From NCBI GenBank assembly GCA_030427925.1, contig JAUICJ010000022.1, positions 1-50,235 on the forward strand: DNA of 50,235 nucleotides. Direction: 5' to 3'. The position numbers were made by a program, and so were the translations under genes. Positions 25,595 to 34,530 of the stretch are shown here, one piece after another (the stretch's first letter is position 1; the number at the start of each line of letters is the position of its first letter). The notes beneath the pieces are model-generated. The model saw only the letters and a program-made list of their open reading frames with translations, did not search any database and had not been told where the DNA came from. The stretch comes from Bacteroidia bacterium. GTDB taxonomy: Bacteria > Bacteroidota > Bacteroidia > Flavobacteriales_D > Sanyastnellaceae.

Positions 25595-26296
25595 ATGTTG
25601 AAATTTCTGATCCAAGCGACCCCCGGACTGACGACGGGCGCAGAAGAGACCGCGGTTGAACCCATCCAAGAGATGGAGGTGAGCATCCTGCAATTGCTGC
25701 TCGAGGGCGGCTGGTACATCATGCTCCCGCTGGCGCTCATGTCGCTCATCGCGATGTACGTGTTTTTCGAGCGGCTCATGGCCATTCAACGGGCGTCGAA
25801 GGTGGCGCCCGATTTCATGGATAAAATCAAGGACTACGTTTCCAGCGGCAACTTCGACAGCGCCCGCAACCTCTGCCAAGGCAGCGCAACGCCCATGGCG
25901 CGCATGCTCGACAAAGGCATCAGCCGCATCGGCAAGGACCTCAAGGACATCAGCGTGGCGATTGAAAACATCGGGAAGCTCGAGATTTACAACCTCGAGA
26001 AGAACTTGAGCTCGCTCGCCACGGTGGCGGGCGCCGCGCCGATGGTGGGGTTCTTGGGAACGGTCATCGGCATGGTGAACGTGTTCCTCGACATGGAGCA
26101 AGCAGGAACGGTCCGGGTGGAGGACATTTCGAGCGGAACGAAGCAAGCCATGATCACGACGATCGTGGGGTTGGTGGTGGGGATTTTGGCCTACATGGCG
26201 TACAACCACCTCGTCAGCAAGGTGAGCAAGGTCATCCACAAAATGGAGGCCTCATCCATCGAATTCATTGACATCCTCGAAGAACCCGCGCGATGA
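25595..26296 (+). CDS. exbB: ExbB/TolQ/MotA family proton channel protein
   Basis: A 233-residue inner-membrane protein that forms the proton channel energising TonB-type transport. It has a membrane segment around residues 35-60 (GGWYIMLPLALMSLIAMYVFFE) and two more in GAAPMVGFLGTVIGMVNVF and TTIVGLVVGILAYMAYN. The motif APMVGFLGTVIGM is the family signature. The ATG at 25595 was chosen over one at 25547, which gives a Cys/Arg-rich unlikely lead. It overlaps the exbD-like gene by four bases, so the two subunits are translationally coupled. TolQ of a Tol-Pal system is the alternative; no pal or tolB is present here. Confidence 0.9.
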   Translation: MLKFLIQATPGLTTGAEETAVEPIQEMEVSILQLLLEGGWYIMLPLALMSLIAMYVFFERLMAIQRASKVAPDFMDKIKDYVSSGNFDSARNLCQGSATPMARMLDKGISRIGKDLKDISVAIENIGKLEIYNLEKNLSSLATVAGAAPMVGFLGTVIGMVNVFLDMEQAGTVRVEDISSGTKQAMITTIVGLVVGILAYMAYNHLVSKVSKVIHKMEASSIEFIDILEEPAR

Positions 26297-26688
26297 ACCT
26301 CGGGCAACGGAATAAGGTAAGCGTAACGGGCAACATGTCGTCCATGACGGACCTCGTGTTCCTGTTGTTGATTTTCTTCGTCATCCTCTCGACGTTGGTG
26401 TCCAACGGCGTGAACGTGGAATTGCCGAAGGCCAAAGGCACGAACAGCGTCACGGCCAAGATGACGGTCTCCATCATGGCGGACGAATCTTATTACGTCA
26501 ACGGCGGGGCAGTGGCGAAGGCCGACCTCGAGTCGCTCTTGAAAGTGCGGATGGCGGACTCGCCAGACAACGTCCTTTACTTGCAAGTCGACGAGTCCGT
26601 TCCCACCGGAGCCACGGTCGAGCTCATCGGCATGGCGAAAGCGAACGAATGGAAGGTGATGCTCGGTGCATCGCCCGCAAAGAAATGA
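26293..26688 (+). CDS. exbD: ExbD/TolR family biopolymer transport protein
   Basis: A 131-residue protein with one membrane helix (SSMTDLVFLLLIFFVILSTLV, residues about 15-36). The helix carries the essential Asp of the ExbD/TolR family in MTDLVFLLLIFF. The periplasmic part (KMTVSIMADESYYVNGG ... VLYLQVDESVPTGATVELIGMA) is the usual small alpha/beta domain. It partners the ExbB-like channel encoded just upstream with a four-base overlap, and the TonB-like gene starts five bases downstream. Confidence 0.9.
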   Translation: MNLGQRNKVSVTGNMSSMTDLVFLLLIFFVILSTLVSNGVNVELPKAKGTNSVTAKMTVSIMADESYYVNGGAVAKADLESLLKVRMADSPDNVLYLQVDESVPTGATVELIGMAKANEWKVMLGASPAKK

Positions 26689-26692
26689 GTGC

Positions 26693-27496
26693 ATGAACCG
26701 TTCCCTCGAAACCATCCGGCTCCAAGTGGAGCGCGCCCACCAGCGGCGGGCTGCAGGCATTTCGCTGGCGCTGTTCCTCGCGGTGGTGGCGTTGTGTTTC
26801 TTCCTGACGGCGTATTCGATTTCGATTCCGCCTCCGGGCGATCAGTACGTGGCGGTGGGTTTGGCCGATTTCGGTGAGGTGGACGCGGCGGCGGGCGAGA
26901 ACGAGACGGAGGTCCCGTCCGAGGAGATGCAGGAGGTGGTCGAGGAGTCGGTGGCGAGTTCCGAAGCGGTGGAGACGCCGCCCGTGGAGGAGGTGGTGAC
27001 CCAAACCGAGAGCGAAGTGGCCGTCCCGACCTCCCCCGACCCCGTTGTGGATGAGCCCGACACGAAGCCGGACGAACCCGAACAAACCGTCTCGACGGCC
27101 CTCTCCAATCGGCTCAATGCCTTGACCGCCGGCGGTGGCGGTTCCCAAGGAACGGCTTCCGAAGGAACGGGCAACGAGGGGGATCCTGAAGGCGACATGT
27201 TCGAATCGGGCACGACCGTTGGCAACTTGATCGTCGGCATCAGCGATGGGGGCGACATGCTCGGCCGTCCGCAGCAAGAAAAAGATCCCTCAGCCACGGG
27301 GGTGGTGCGGGTGAAGTTGATGGTCGATCCCGACGGCAAGGTAGTCTCGGCCAAATACGACCCCGAGCACTCGACCTTGACCGATTCCTACCACATTAAA
27401 ATCGCCCAAGACGCGGCGCTGACGGCCACGTTCACCCCCAACCGGACCGTGCCCCGCCGCACGGCCTACATCGAATTCCATTACGAGCTCGAATGA
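26693..27496 (+). CDS. TonB-like energy transducer with an acidic linker
   Basis: A 267-residue protein with one N-terminal membrane helix (SLALFLAVVALCFFLTAYSI, residues about 21-42). A 90-residue linker rich in Glu, Val and Thr (such as EVPSEEMQEVVEESVASSEAVE) follows, then a Gly-rich patch. The C-terminal domain of about 70 residues (VVRVKLMVDPDGKVVSAKY ... AALTATFTPN) has the TonB C-terminal look. I infer it couples the ExbB/ExbD pair to an outer-membrane partner. The linker is acidic, whereas classical TonB linkers are Pro/Lys/Glu-rich. The ATG at 26693 gives a normal anchor; an in-frame ATG at 26666 overlaps exbD. The stop overlaps folC by four bases. Confidence 0.82.
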   Translation: MNRSLETIRLQVERAHQRRAAGISLALFLAVVALCFFLTAYSISIPPPGDQYVAVGLADFGEVDAAAGENETEVPSEEMQEVVEESVASSEAVETPPVEEVVTQTESEVAVPTSPDPVVDEPDTKPDEPEQTVSTALSNRLNALTAGGGGSQGTASEGTGNEGDPEGDMFESGTTVGNLIVGISDGGDMLGRPQQEKDPSATGVVRVKLMVDPDGKVVSAKYDPEHSTLTDSYHIKIAQDAALTATFTPNRTVPRRTAYIEFHYELE

Positions 27497-28731
27497 CGTA
27501 CGCCCAAGCGCTGGAGGTGCTGTTCACCCAGCTCCCCATGTTCCAGCGCCAAGGCCCCGCGGCCTACAAAGTGGACTTGGACGGCACGTGGCGCGTGCTG
27601 GAAATGCTCGGCCGGCCCGATGAGGGCCTGCAGGTCATACACGTCGCGGGCACCAACGGCAAGGGAACGGTTTGCCACCTGGTTGCGGCGGCCTTGCAAA
27701 GCGCGGGCTACCGCGTGGGCTTGTTCACTTCCCCGCACCTGAAGGACTTCCGCGAACGCATTCGCGTCAATGGGTCGTGCATTCCCGAGGAGGAGGTCGT
27801 GTCCTTTGTGGAACGCTACGAGCGGGAATGGGCAGAGGTGGCCCCGAGCTTTTTCGAGTTGACCTTCGGCATGGCGCTCGACCATTTCAAGGCGTCCGCC
27901 GTGGACGTGGTCGTGCTGGAGACCGGAATGGGCGGGCGGCTGGATTCGACGAACGTGTTCTCGCAGCCGCTGGTCACCGCGGTGACGAACGTGGGATGGG
28001 ATCACCAGCAGTTTCTAGGCCAAACCATCCGCGCCATCGCCACCGAAAAAGCCGGCATCCTCAAGGACGGCTGCCCCGTCGTGGTCGGCCGCATGCGGCC
28101 CGAGGCCCTGTCCGTGGTCCACGAATACGCCCTGCGCCACGCCGCCGAAGTTTATTCCGCCGACCTCGAAAACGAACCCGCTGCGCCTTCTGCGGTCTTC
28201 ACCGAAAACCGGGCGACGGCCCGTGCCCTCTGCCGCGTCCTCGCCGCCCTTCCCGGCTGGCACCTCCCCGAATCCGCCATCGCCACCGGCTTCGAACGCT
28301 ACGCCGAACTCACGGGCCAACGCGGCCGGTTCGAATGGCTGCCCCCCACGGCTTCCGGCGCTCGCGTCCTCGTCGACTGCGCCCACAACCTCGACGGCCT
28401 CACCGCACTCGCGGGCACCCTCGCCACCCTCGAATTCGACCGGCTGCATGTCGTGTATGGCACGGTCGCGGACAAGGACATGGCGGGGATTTGGCCCGTC
28501 CTCCCGGCCGCCACCTACTACTGGTGCGCCGCCGACATCCCACGCGCCCGAGCCGCCGCCGACCTCGCGGCCGAAGCCGCCCAACACGGCCACGCCGGCA
28601 CCCACTTCCCCTCCGTCGCCTCCGCCTTCGATGCCGCCCGCACCGCAGCCGCCCCCGCCGACCTCGTCCTCGTCACCGGCAGCATCTTCACGGTCGCAGA
28701 AGCCCTTCCGGACGACCGGTTCACCCCCTGA
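27493..28731 (+). CDS. folC: Bifunctional folylpolyglutamate synthase/dihydrofolate synthase
   Basis: A 412-residue Mur-ligase-family enzyme that adds glutamate to dihydropteroate or tetrahydrofolate. The P-loop is HVAGTNGKGTVCH near residue 52, followed by LFTSPHLKDFRERI. ETGMGGRLDSTN near residue 140 is the FolC signature. VDCAHNLDG (near residue 295) marks the C-terminal domain. The start overlaps the TonB-like gene (ATGA) and the stop overlaps gpmI on the other strand by 11 bases. Base composition flips from G-rich to C-rich in the middle of the gene near 28018. Confidence 0.95.
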   Translation: MTYAQALEVLFTQLPMFQRQGPAAYKVDLDGTWRVLEMLGRPDEGLQVIHVAGTNGKGTVCHLVAAALQSAGYRVGLFTSPHLKDFRERIRVNGSCIPEEEVVSFVERYEREWAEVAPSFFELTFGMALDHFKASAVDVVVLETGMGGRLDSTNVFSQPLVTAVTNVGWDHQQFLGQTIRAIATEKAGILKDGCPVVVGRMRPEALSVVHEYALRHAAEVYSADLENEPAAPSAVFTENRATARALCRVLAALPGWHLPESAIATGFERYAELTGQRGRFEWLPPTASGARVLVDCAHNLDGLTALAGTLATLEFDRLHVVYGTVADKDMAGIWPVLPAATYYWCAADIPRARAAADLAAEAAQHGHAGTHFPSVASAFDAARTAAAPADLVLVTGSIFTVAEALPDDRFTP

Positions 28732-30238
28732 TGAGGAGGGACTGACCGGTCATCGCGTCCGGCTGGTCGATGCCCATCAAATCCAGCACCGTCGGCGCCA
28801 CATCGGCCAAAATCCCATCCCGAACCCCCGTCACGCCCTCGCCGATCACGAACACCGGCACGGGATTCGTCGTGTGCGCCGTATGCGGTGACCCGTCCGC
28901 ATTCCGCGCAAGGTCCGCGTTCCCATGGTCCGCCAAGATCACGAACGCATACCCCTGCTGCCGCCCGGCCTCCACGACCTCCTTCAAGCATGCATCGGTC
29001 GTCTCCACCGCCTTCACGACCGCCTCGAATACGCCCGTGTGCCCCACCATGTCCGGGTTCGCAAAGTTCAGGCACACGAAGTCCGGATGGCCCGCCAACA
29101 GCTCCGGAACGATGGCCTGCACGATGTCCCGCGCGCTCATCTCCGGCTGCAGGTCATACGTGGCCACCTTCGGCGAGTGCGCCATCATGCGCTGCTCGCC
29201 CTCAAATGGCTCCTCCCGCCCGCCATTGAAGAAGAACGTCACGTGCGGGTATTTTTCGGTTTCGGCGATGCGAATTTGCTTGCGCCCAGCCCCCGCGATG
29301 ACTTCGCCCAGCGTCGCTTCGAGGTTCGGTTTGTCGTAGATGACGTGGACGCCTTTGAACGTGTCGTCGTAGTTCGTCATCGTCACGTAATGCACCGGGA
29401 GGGGAGCCATGTCCAAATCAGGAAACGCCTCCTGCGTCAACGCCACCGTGATTTCGCGGCACCGGTCCGTCCGGAAGTTGAAGCAAATCACGACGTCGCC
29501 CTCCTTGATGGTGGAATCGATGTCCCCGACCGTGAAGGGTGCGATGAATTCGTCCGTGATGTCGTCGGCGTAGTGCGATTCCACTCCGGCAATGGCCGAA
29601 TCGAAGTGGCCGCCTTCGCCTTTGACGAGGCAGTTGTAGGTTCGGGCGATGCGCTCCCAGCGCTTGTCCCGGTCCATGGCGAAGTAGCGGCCGTGAACCG
29701 ATCCGATGCGCCCGCCCGTTTTCGCCAGCACGGCTTCGAGGTCCGTGAGGTAGTTCACGGCTTGGCGGGGTGCCGTGTCGCGGCCATCGGTGAAGGCATG
29801 CACCACGAAGTCGTTCAGTCCTTCGGCGGCCGCGGCCTCGCACATGGCGTGCAGGTGGGCCTGTTGGCTGTGCACTCCGCCTTGGGAAACGAGTCCCATG
29901 AAGTGCAACCGACGCCCGCCTTCCTTGGCGAGCTGGAGCGCTTCCTTGAACACGGGTTCTTCGGCCATCGTGCCGGACGCCACCGCACGGTCGATGCGGA
30001 GGAGGTCTTGGTACACGACCCGGCCGGCGCCGATGTTCATGTGCCCGACTTCGCTGTTGCCCATTTGGCCAGCGGGAAGTCCCACGTGTTCCCCGTCCGT
30101 TCGGAGGGTGGCGTGGGCGGCTTCTTGCCAAAGCGAGTCAACAAATGGCGTGTGCGCGACGTGTACGGCGTCGTTGGCGTCTTGCGCTCCGATGCCCCAA
30201 CCGTCGAGGACGATGAGTGCGGTCTTTTGTGTGGTCAT
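28721..30238 (-). CDS. gpmI: 2,3-bisphosphoglycerate-independent phosphoglycerate mutase
   Basis: A 505-residue manganese enzyme of glycolysis that interconverts 3- and 2-phosphoglycerate. KTALIVLDGWGIG at the N-terminus carries a metal-binding Asp, and GNSEVGHMNIGAGR holds the catalytic Ser. HAFTDGRDTAP and the C-terminal metal sites NFANPDMVGHTG and ADHGNAD follow in order. The length is as expected. It is the second gene of a minus-strand pair: its ATG overlaps the stop of the histidine kinase by four bases. Confidence 0.97.
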   Translation of the reverse strand: MTTQKTALIVLDGWGIGAQDANDAVHVAHTPFVDSLWQEAAHATLRTDGEHVGLPAGQMGNSEVGHMNIGAGRVVYQDLLRIDRAVASGTMAEEPVFKEALQLAKEGGRRLHFMGLVSQGGVHSQQAHLHAMCEAAAAEGLNDFVVHAFTDGRDTAPRQAVNYLTDLEAVLAKTGGRIGSVHGRYFAMDRDKRWERIARTYNCLVKGEGGHFDSAIAGVESHYADDITDEFIAPFTVGDIDSTIKEGDVVICFNFRTDRCREITVALTQEAFPDLDMAPLPVHYVTMTNYDDTFKGVHVIYDKPNLEATLGEVIAGAGRKQIRIAETEKYPHVTFFFNGGREEPFEGEQRMMAHSPKVATYDLQPEMSARDIVQAIVPELLAGHPDFVCLNFANPDMVGHTGVFEAVVKAVETTDACLKEVVEAGRQQGYAFVILADHGNADLARNADGSPHTAHTTNPVPVFVIGEGVTGVRDGILADVAPTVLDLMGIDQPDAMTGQSLLIRG

Positions 30239-31191
30239 GGCTTCAATGGAATCGTTGTGGTGATGCGGGTTCCGCCTTGCGGGCTGGAACCGATTTGGAG
30301 CCGCCCTTTGTGCATGTGCACAATGGCTTGGGCGAGGTACAGGCCGAGGCCGGTTCCTTCGGTGCTCCGTTTGACCTCGTCCCCGAGGCGCCGAAAGGGC
30401 TGGAGCACGGTGCGCCGGTCGGCGGGTGCAATGCCCGTACCAGCATCGTCCACGTGGACGGTCAAGAACCGGTCGGAAGCATTGAACTGCACGTCAACTG
30501 GAGCGTTCGAAGGGCTGTATTTCAGGGCGTTTTCGATGAGGTTCGTCCAGGCGAGTTCCAAGGCTTCCACGTCGCCGATGGCGAGCCCTTGCGGTTCGCT
30601 CTGGGACGTGAGGTTCACCTGTCGCTCGGCAAATGGCGGCACCCGCAGTTGGCGAATGCACCGGCGGAGCACTTCTTCGATGTCGTACGCTTCGGTGTGT
30701 TCCACGGCGGCTCCGCGGTGGACGCGCGCGCTCTGAAGGATGGCGTTGATGCGCGTTTCGAGCCGACCGAGGGCGGCTTGGGCGTCGTCGAGCAGGGAAG
30801 CGCGGTCGGCCTCGCTGAGCTTCGCTCGTTGCAGCGTTTCATAGGCCAAACGCATCACCGCAATCGGCGTCTTCAATTCGTGGGTCACGGCGAGCATGAA
30901 ATTCCGCTCCCGAGCGGCTTGCAGTTGTTCCCGCTCGCTGATCCGCCAAATCGACCACAGCCCCCACACCAGCAGGGCGAGGAAAACGGCACCTTCCCCC
31001 GCGATCATCCATTGGAATCGCTCGAACCCTGTTTGGGCCATGTCCACCTCTTCCACGCCCGTGAGCGTGCTCAAATCCCGGTACTTCCCGCGCAAGCGAA
31101 TCAACAGGCTCGCCCACCAAACCAGCTGGAAAATCACGTACGCGGCCAACAGCGCGAACAACCTCCGGGTAATGGGACGTGCAGAAGACAT
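30235..31191 (-). CDS. Two-component sensor histidine kinase (orphan)
   Basis: A 318-residue membrane kinase. One membrane helix (FALLAAYVIFQLVWWASLLI) lies near the N-terminus and a second (GAVFLALLVWGLWSIW) near residue 75; the extracytoplasmic loop between them is only about 40 residues. The phosphoacceptor is in THELKTPIAVMRLAYE near residue 112. The ATPase part has NLIENALKYSP (N box), DDAGTGIAP (G1) and GTGLGLYLAQAIVHMHKG (G2). No response regulator is encoded in the window. ATG at 31191 was chosen because it starts four bases behind a perfect TACCTTTG and directly before the first helix. It overlaps gpmI by four bases. Confidence 0.9.
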   Translation of the reverse strand: MSSARPITRRLFALLAAYVIFQLVWWASLLIRLRGKYRDLSTLTGVEEVDMAQTGFERFQWMIAGEGAVFLALLVWGLWSIWRISEREQLQAARERNFMLAVTHELKTPIAVMRLAYETLQRAKLSEADRASLLDDAQAALGRLETRINAILQSARVHRGAAVEHTEAYDIEEVLRRCIRQLRVPPFAERQVNLTSQSEPQGLAIGDVEALELAWTNLIENALKYSPSNAPVDVQFNASDRFLTVHVDDAGTGIAPADRRTVLQPFRRLGDEVKRSTEGTGLGLYLAQAIVHMHKGRLQIGSSPQGGTRITTTIPLKP

Positions 31192-31195
31192 GCCG

Positions 31196-31203
31196 CAAAG
31201 GTA
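31196..31203 (-). promoter_or_regulatory. -7 element (TACCTTTG) four bases before the histidine kinase start
   Basis: A perfect TAnnTTTG on the minus strand, in the gap between the methyltransferase stop and the kinase ATG. With the usual distance from -7 to the transcription start, the mRNA would begin at or within a few bases of the ATG. Confidence 0.6.
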
Positions 31204-31208
31204 CGGGC

Positions 31209-32000
31209 TTATCTGAGCCGCACCGCCCGCCGGAAGGGGGTCAATCGCGATCCCTCCACGAGCCAGCCGCTGCTTCCGCAGTCCACGGCAACGGTCCATT
31301 CGGCGCTGAGGGTTTCCCAGGCGTGCCACATGCTCGGTGACCACCGAATGTCGTCGCACACCAGGGCCGCGGGCCGATCGCCTCGGCGCAACCAGGGCCG
31401 CAGGAGTTCCACGTATTCCCGCAGCGCAGGCCCGTGGTGGTGCCCGTCGATGAAGATGAGGTCAAACCCGGGATGTCCCTCCGCGCGCCACGTCGCCATC
31501 AAGTTCGGCAAGAGTTCGGCAAAGGTTCCGACGTGTCCTTCGATGCGTTCGGCACATCCGGTTCGTTCCCAGCCCGATCGAGCCGCAGCGGCCAGCACGG
31601 GGTCGGCCTCCAGCGTCGTGACGTGGGCCCCGGTCCGCGCGATGTACGCCGTCGTCACCCCCAAACACGTCCCCAACTCCAACACGCGTTCCGCCCCGAC
31701 CGCTTCGGCGAGCCGCGCAAGGCGTCCCGCTTGGCGAGCGGACTTCAGCGCAGTGCGCGCCACCTTGCCCACAGTGCGCGCTCCGCGGACGCGGCTTCCC
31801 GCACCCGCATCCGGCGCCGTCAAGGGCGTGGAGTTCCGTTCGAATGCACGCCGCAGCGACTCCAGGTCCTCCTGCCGCATGGGCCGACGCACCGCCTCGA
31901 ACCAAGCAAACAAGTGCGGCGGATGGGTCAGGCGCCAGCTTTTTGCCTTCCATCCCCACCGCGCCCACGCCCCCAACTGAAAGAAGAAATCCCGCGACAT
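31209..32000 (-). CDS. Class I SAM-dependent methyltransferase (O-methyltransferase-like)
   Basis: A 263-residue protein with a Rossmann-type methyltransferase domain in its C-terminal 170 residues. Motif I is VLELGTCLGVTTAYIA near residue 105, with the acidic ribose-binding residue in VTTLEADP. DLIFIDGHHHGPALREY corresponds to the motif IV region of the O-methyltransferase/Methyltransf_24 group. The first 90 residues are basic and helical and carry no visible signal peptide. The substrate is unknown. It lies upstream of the kinase-gpmI pair and divergent from tRNA-Val. Confidence 0.8.
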   Translation of the reverse strand: MSRDFFFQLGAWARWGWKAKSWRLTHPPHLFAWFEAVRRPMRQEDLESLRRAFERNSTPLTAPDAGAGSRVRGARTVGKVARTALKSARQAGRLARLAEAVGAERVLELGTCLGVTTAYIARTGAHVTTLEADPVLAAAARSGWERTGCAERIEGHVGTFAELLPNLMATWRAEGHPGFDLIFIDGHHHGPALREYVELLRPWLRRGDRPAALVCDDIRWSPSMWHAWETLSAEWTVAVDCGSSGWLVEGSRLTPFRRAVRLR

Positions 32001-32004
32001 GGGT

Positions 32005-32012
32005 GCAAGTTA
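32005..32012 (-). promoter_or_regulatory. Weak -7-like element (TAACTTGC) before the methyltransferase gene
   Basis: Two mismatches from TAnnTTTG, four bases before the ATG at 32000. The related octamer TAACTTGA lies four bases before lpxA. Confidence 0.3.
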
Positions 32013-32025
32013 CGGGGGCTTGTTG

Positions 32026-32033
32026 TAAATTTG
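32026..32033 (+). promoter_or_regulatory. -7 promoter element of tRNA-Val (TAAATTTG)
   Basis: A perfect TAnnTTTG, 27 bases before the mature tRNA 5' end. Confidence 0.6.
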
Positions 32034-32060
32034 CCGTCCCTTGCAGCGGCAAGGACGTTC

Positions 32061-32135
32061 GGGCGATTAGCTCAGTTGGTTCAGAGCACCTGCCTTACAA
32101 GCAGGGGGTCACTGGTTCGAGCCCAGTATCGCCCA
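32061..32135 (+). tRNA. tRNA-Val (anticodon TAC)
   Basis: The acceptor arm GGGCGAT (32061-32067) pairs with ATCGCCC (32128-32134). The D arm (AGCTCAGTTGGTTCAGAGC), the anticodon arm CCTGC-CTTACAA-GCAGG with anticodon TAC, and the T arm with GGTTCGAGCCC are all intact. The discriminator base is A and no CCA is encoded. A terminator follows directly. Confidence 0.97.
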
Positions 32136-32139
32136 CCCA

Positions 32140-32165
32140 GCCTCCGCACAGCGGGGGCTTTTTTT
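32140..32165 (+). terminator. Rho-independent terminator of tRNA-Val
   Basis: GCCTCCGC (32140-32147) pairs with GCGGGGGC (32151-32158), one T-G pair included, around a three-base loop. A run of seven T follows. Confidence 0.85.
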
Positions 32166-32178
32166 ATGGCCGAAACGC

Positions 32179-32210
32179 AAAACGCCCCAGCGCGGTGGCC
32201 GGGGCGTTTT
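32179..32210 (-). terminator. Bidirectional terminator after the type B surface protein gene
   Basis: AAAACGCCCC (32179-32188) pairs with GGGGCGTTTT (32201-32210) around a 12-base loop. The A/T ends make it work in both directions. It lies eight bases behind the stop of the minus-strand gene at 32218. Confidence 0.8.
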
Positions 32211-32217
32211 CGTGCGA

Positions 32218-34464
32218 TCAGCGAACCAAGGTCACCGAACCGTGGAAGGTTTGGCCATCGGAACGATTGAACACATAGAAGTAGGTTCCCTCGGCTACGG
32301 GTTCGGTGCCCATCCGACCGTCCCAACCGCCTTTGTAGTCGGCGTTCTCGTAAATGAGGTTGCCCCAGCGGTTGTAGATGGCGAGGCTGGAGCGCGGGAA
32401 TCCTTCGATGCCTTTGATGACGAAGGTGTTGTTGTGCTGGTCGTTGTTCGGCGAGAAGACGTTGGGGATTTCCGTGTCACAGGCCACGACTTCGATGTAG
32501 AAATCGGTTTGGGAGCCGCATTGGTCGGTGGCGAGGACCCAGAGCCATCCGTTGCCAAATCCCGCTTGGAACTGCCCGGTCGGCGCCACGAACGTCACCA
32601 ACGTATCGAGCGCTGCATCGATGTTCACGAGCACGGAGTCGCCCGGGATTTCGGTGAACGGGTCGATGTCGAGGTACTGGTAAGTTTGGAACGTGTAGCT
32701 GCCGGTTCCGCCTTCGATGGCTGCTGCATTTTGCACCCCCGTGCACACATCGATGGTTTCCGAGAGGAGCGCGGGGTAGCCCGGCACGACGATGGTCCAG
32801 TTCGCATAGGCGGTTTGGCCACAACCATCGGTCACCTCTACGGACACGTTGCCTGAGTTGTTGAAGTTGTAGACCTCCGAATCGTCCGTTCCGCCTGTGG
32901 ACGTGGGATTTGAAAGGTAGTCGCCCACAAACCATTCGTAGCTGTACGGCCCCACACCGGTGACAATGACCGAGCTCATGGTCACGTCATCGCCCGGGCA
33001 GAAGGGATCGTTTTCCTGCGCCACGTCCACGTCCAAGGGCGGAGGGAGTTCGAACCCGATGGTCGCTTCGACCTCGTTGCCGCAGACGTCCGTCACCACC
33101 ACAGTCGCCACCCCGGCCGTTTCCGTTTCGATGGTGTTCGTGGCCAGGGTATCCGTGGGAGACGTGTCCCACAAGAATCCGAACGGACCGTAGCCCGTGA
33201 TGGGGTCAACTTCGAGCGTGGCCTCTCCATTGCAGATGCCCACGGGCGTATCGTAGTCCAAGGTGATGGGTTCGGGGTCCATCAGCACGAGCGTCGCCGT
33301 CCGAAGGACGCTGTCCCCGCAGAGGTTGACGTACACGTAGTCCACGATGAGGGTTTCGGGGCCTTCGGCAATCCCATCGTCGATGAGGATGACGGGGATG
33401 TCGTAGGACGTCTCGCCCGGTCCCATGACGATGATGGGGTCGATGTATTCGTAGTCCACCCCGTTCTCTGCCGTACCGTAAATGGTCAATTCGATTTCCT
33501 CCTCGAGGTCCGTCAAGGGGCGGAGGACGGTCAAGAGGGCTTCGTTGCAGGATTCGACCACGGTGGTGTCGCCGAGGAACACCGCGTTGCCGCTGACGGA
33601 CGCGCTGGCGATGAGGTCCACCGAGTTCGAACCGAAGGAGCCGCCTTCGATGAACACCGCGCTGTCATACGCCGTGTCGCCTGCGTCCGCGATGGCGATT
33701 TTCAGGTGGTAGGTTTGGCCGCATTCGACCTGGGCCTCGGCCGTCAGCTTGACGGTGAAGCCATCGAGCTGCGTAGCGAGCGGATCGTTGTTGTTCGCGT
33801 TGTCGATGTAGAATTCCGTGTTGTTCATCCAATCGGGCGAGACCTGCGCGCAGTTCGCCGCCGTGCCCGAACTGCCCACGGTGCCGTTGTTGACCGAGTT
33901 GATGGTCACGGGGATGTCCGTGTCGGGGATGATGGCCAAATTCACCGCGTTGTTCGAATAGGGCCCGTTGATGCCCGGCCCGCTCAGGAAGAAGCCGAAC
34001 GCGTCGTTCACGCTTCCGCACACGAATTCGTTGTACTCGTCCGAACCAAATGAGTAGAAGAACTTGATGGAGTCGCCCGAGGGAACGAAGTCGAATTCGA
34101 GGATGGCGGCATCGTTCGTGTTGAAGGTGCTCAAGGCGGTGAGGTCGTCGTCGCCAACGCCGAAATTCCCGCCGCCAGTTGTGGAACTTCCAGAGCTGTT
34201 GGGGCCGATGACGTTGGAGCAGGAACCGGTGGCCATGATGAGGCCTTCCTCAATGAGGATGTTGCTGCCGTTGTTGGCAAAGGATCCGATTTGGTCCAAA
34301 TCCCCAGAAAACGTGATGTTGCTCACTTCAACGCCTTCGCCCAACAGCACTTGCGTCACCACCTCGATGGCGGTCAAGGATTCATCCACAGTGATTTGCG
34401 CCCGCAGCTGCAGAGGGAGGGCCAAGCACAGGCAAGCACAGGCCGAGAGGATGCGACGGTTCAT
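32218..34464 (-). CDS. Secreted surface protein: choice-of-anchor L domain plus T9SS type B (gliding-motility) C-terminal domain
   Basis: A 748-residue secreted protein. The signal peptide ([19 protein letters not shown]) is followed by a domain of about 230 residues with [22 protein letters not shown] and [20 protein letters not shown], which I recognise as the choice-of-anchor L type. The middle (about residues 270-640) holds several Ig-like/PKD-like beta-domains. The last 85 residues are the gliding-motility-associated C-terminal domain, with [31 protein letters not shown] and GTYFYVF. This marks the protein for T9SS export and surface attachment. No enzymatic motif is visible, so an adhesin or surface-layer role is a guess. 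A perfect TAAGTTTG promoter element precedes it. Confidence 0.92.
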   Translation of the reverse strand: MNRRILSACACLCLALPLQLRAQITVDESLTAIEVVTQVLLGEGVEVSNITFSGDLDQIGSFANNGSNILIEEGLIMATGSCSNVIGPNSSGSSTTGGGNFGVGDDDLTALSTFNTNDAAILEFDFVPSGDSIKFFYSFGSDEYNEFVCGSVNDAFGFFLSGPGINGPYSNNAVNLAIIPDTDIPVTINSVNNGTVGSSGTAANCAQVSPDWMNNTEFYIDNANNNDPLATQLDGFTVKLTAEAQVECGQTYHLKIAIADAGDTAYDSAVFIEGGSFGSNSVDLIASASVSGNAVFLGDTTVVESCNEALLTVLRPLTDLEEEIELTIYGTAENGVDYEYIDPIIVMGPGETSYDIPVILIDDGIAEGPETLIVDYVYVNLCGDSVLRTATLVLMDPEPITLDYDTPVGICNGEATLEVDPITGYGPFGFLWDTSPTDTLATNTIETETAGVATVVVTDVCGNEVEATIGFELPPPLDVDVAQENDPFCPGDDVTMSSVIVTGVGPYSYEWFVGDYLSNPTSTGGTDDSEVYNFNNSGNVSVEVTDGCGQTAYANWTIVVPGYPALLSETIDVCTGVQNAAAIEGGTGSYTFQTYQYLDIDPFTEIPGDSVLVNIDAALDTLVTFVAPTGQFQAGFGNGWLWVLATDQCGSQTDFYIEVVACDTEIPNVFSPNNDQHNNTFVIKGIEGFPRSSLAIYNRWGNLIYENADYKGGWDGRMGTEPVAEGTYFYVFNRSDGQTFHGSVTLVR

Positions 34465-34486
34465 GAAGGTCGTTTTGATGACGGGT

Positions 34487-34494
34487 CAAACTTA
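34487..34494 (-). promoter_or_regulatory. -7 promoter element of the type B surface protein gene (TAAGTTTG)
   Basis: A perfect TAnnTTTG on the minus strand, 22 bases before the ATG at 34464. The divergent ABC ATPase promoter lies 24 bases away. Confidence 0.6.
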
Positions 34495-34518
34495 AGTCAG
34501 GATTCCAAAAGTCAGGAA

Positions 34519-34526
34519 TACCTTTG
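34519..34526 (+). promoter_or_regulatory. -7 element (TACCTTTG) four bases before the LolD/MacB-type ATPase start
   Basis: A perfect TAnnTTTG immediately before the ATG at 34531 (spacer CGAC). The spacing leaves no room for a leader with a ribosome binding site. This also sets the start, because the open frame itself extends much further upstream. Confidence 0.6.
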
Positions 34527-34530
34527 CGAC

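Noticed and set aside
32140-32210. Two adjacent hairpins read as one attenuator or riboswitch
   Set aside because: Each is better explained as a separate terminator, one for tRNA-Val on the plus strand and one mainly for the minus-strand surface protein gene.
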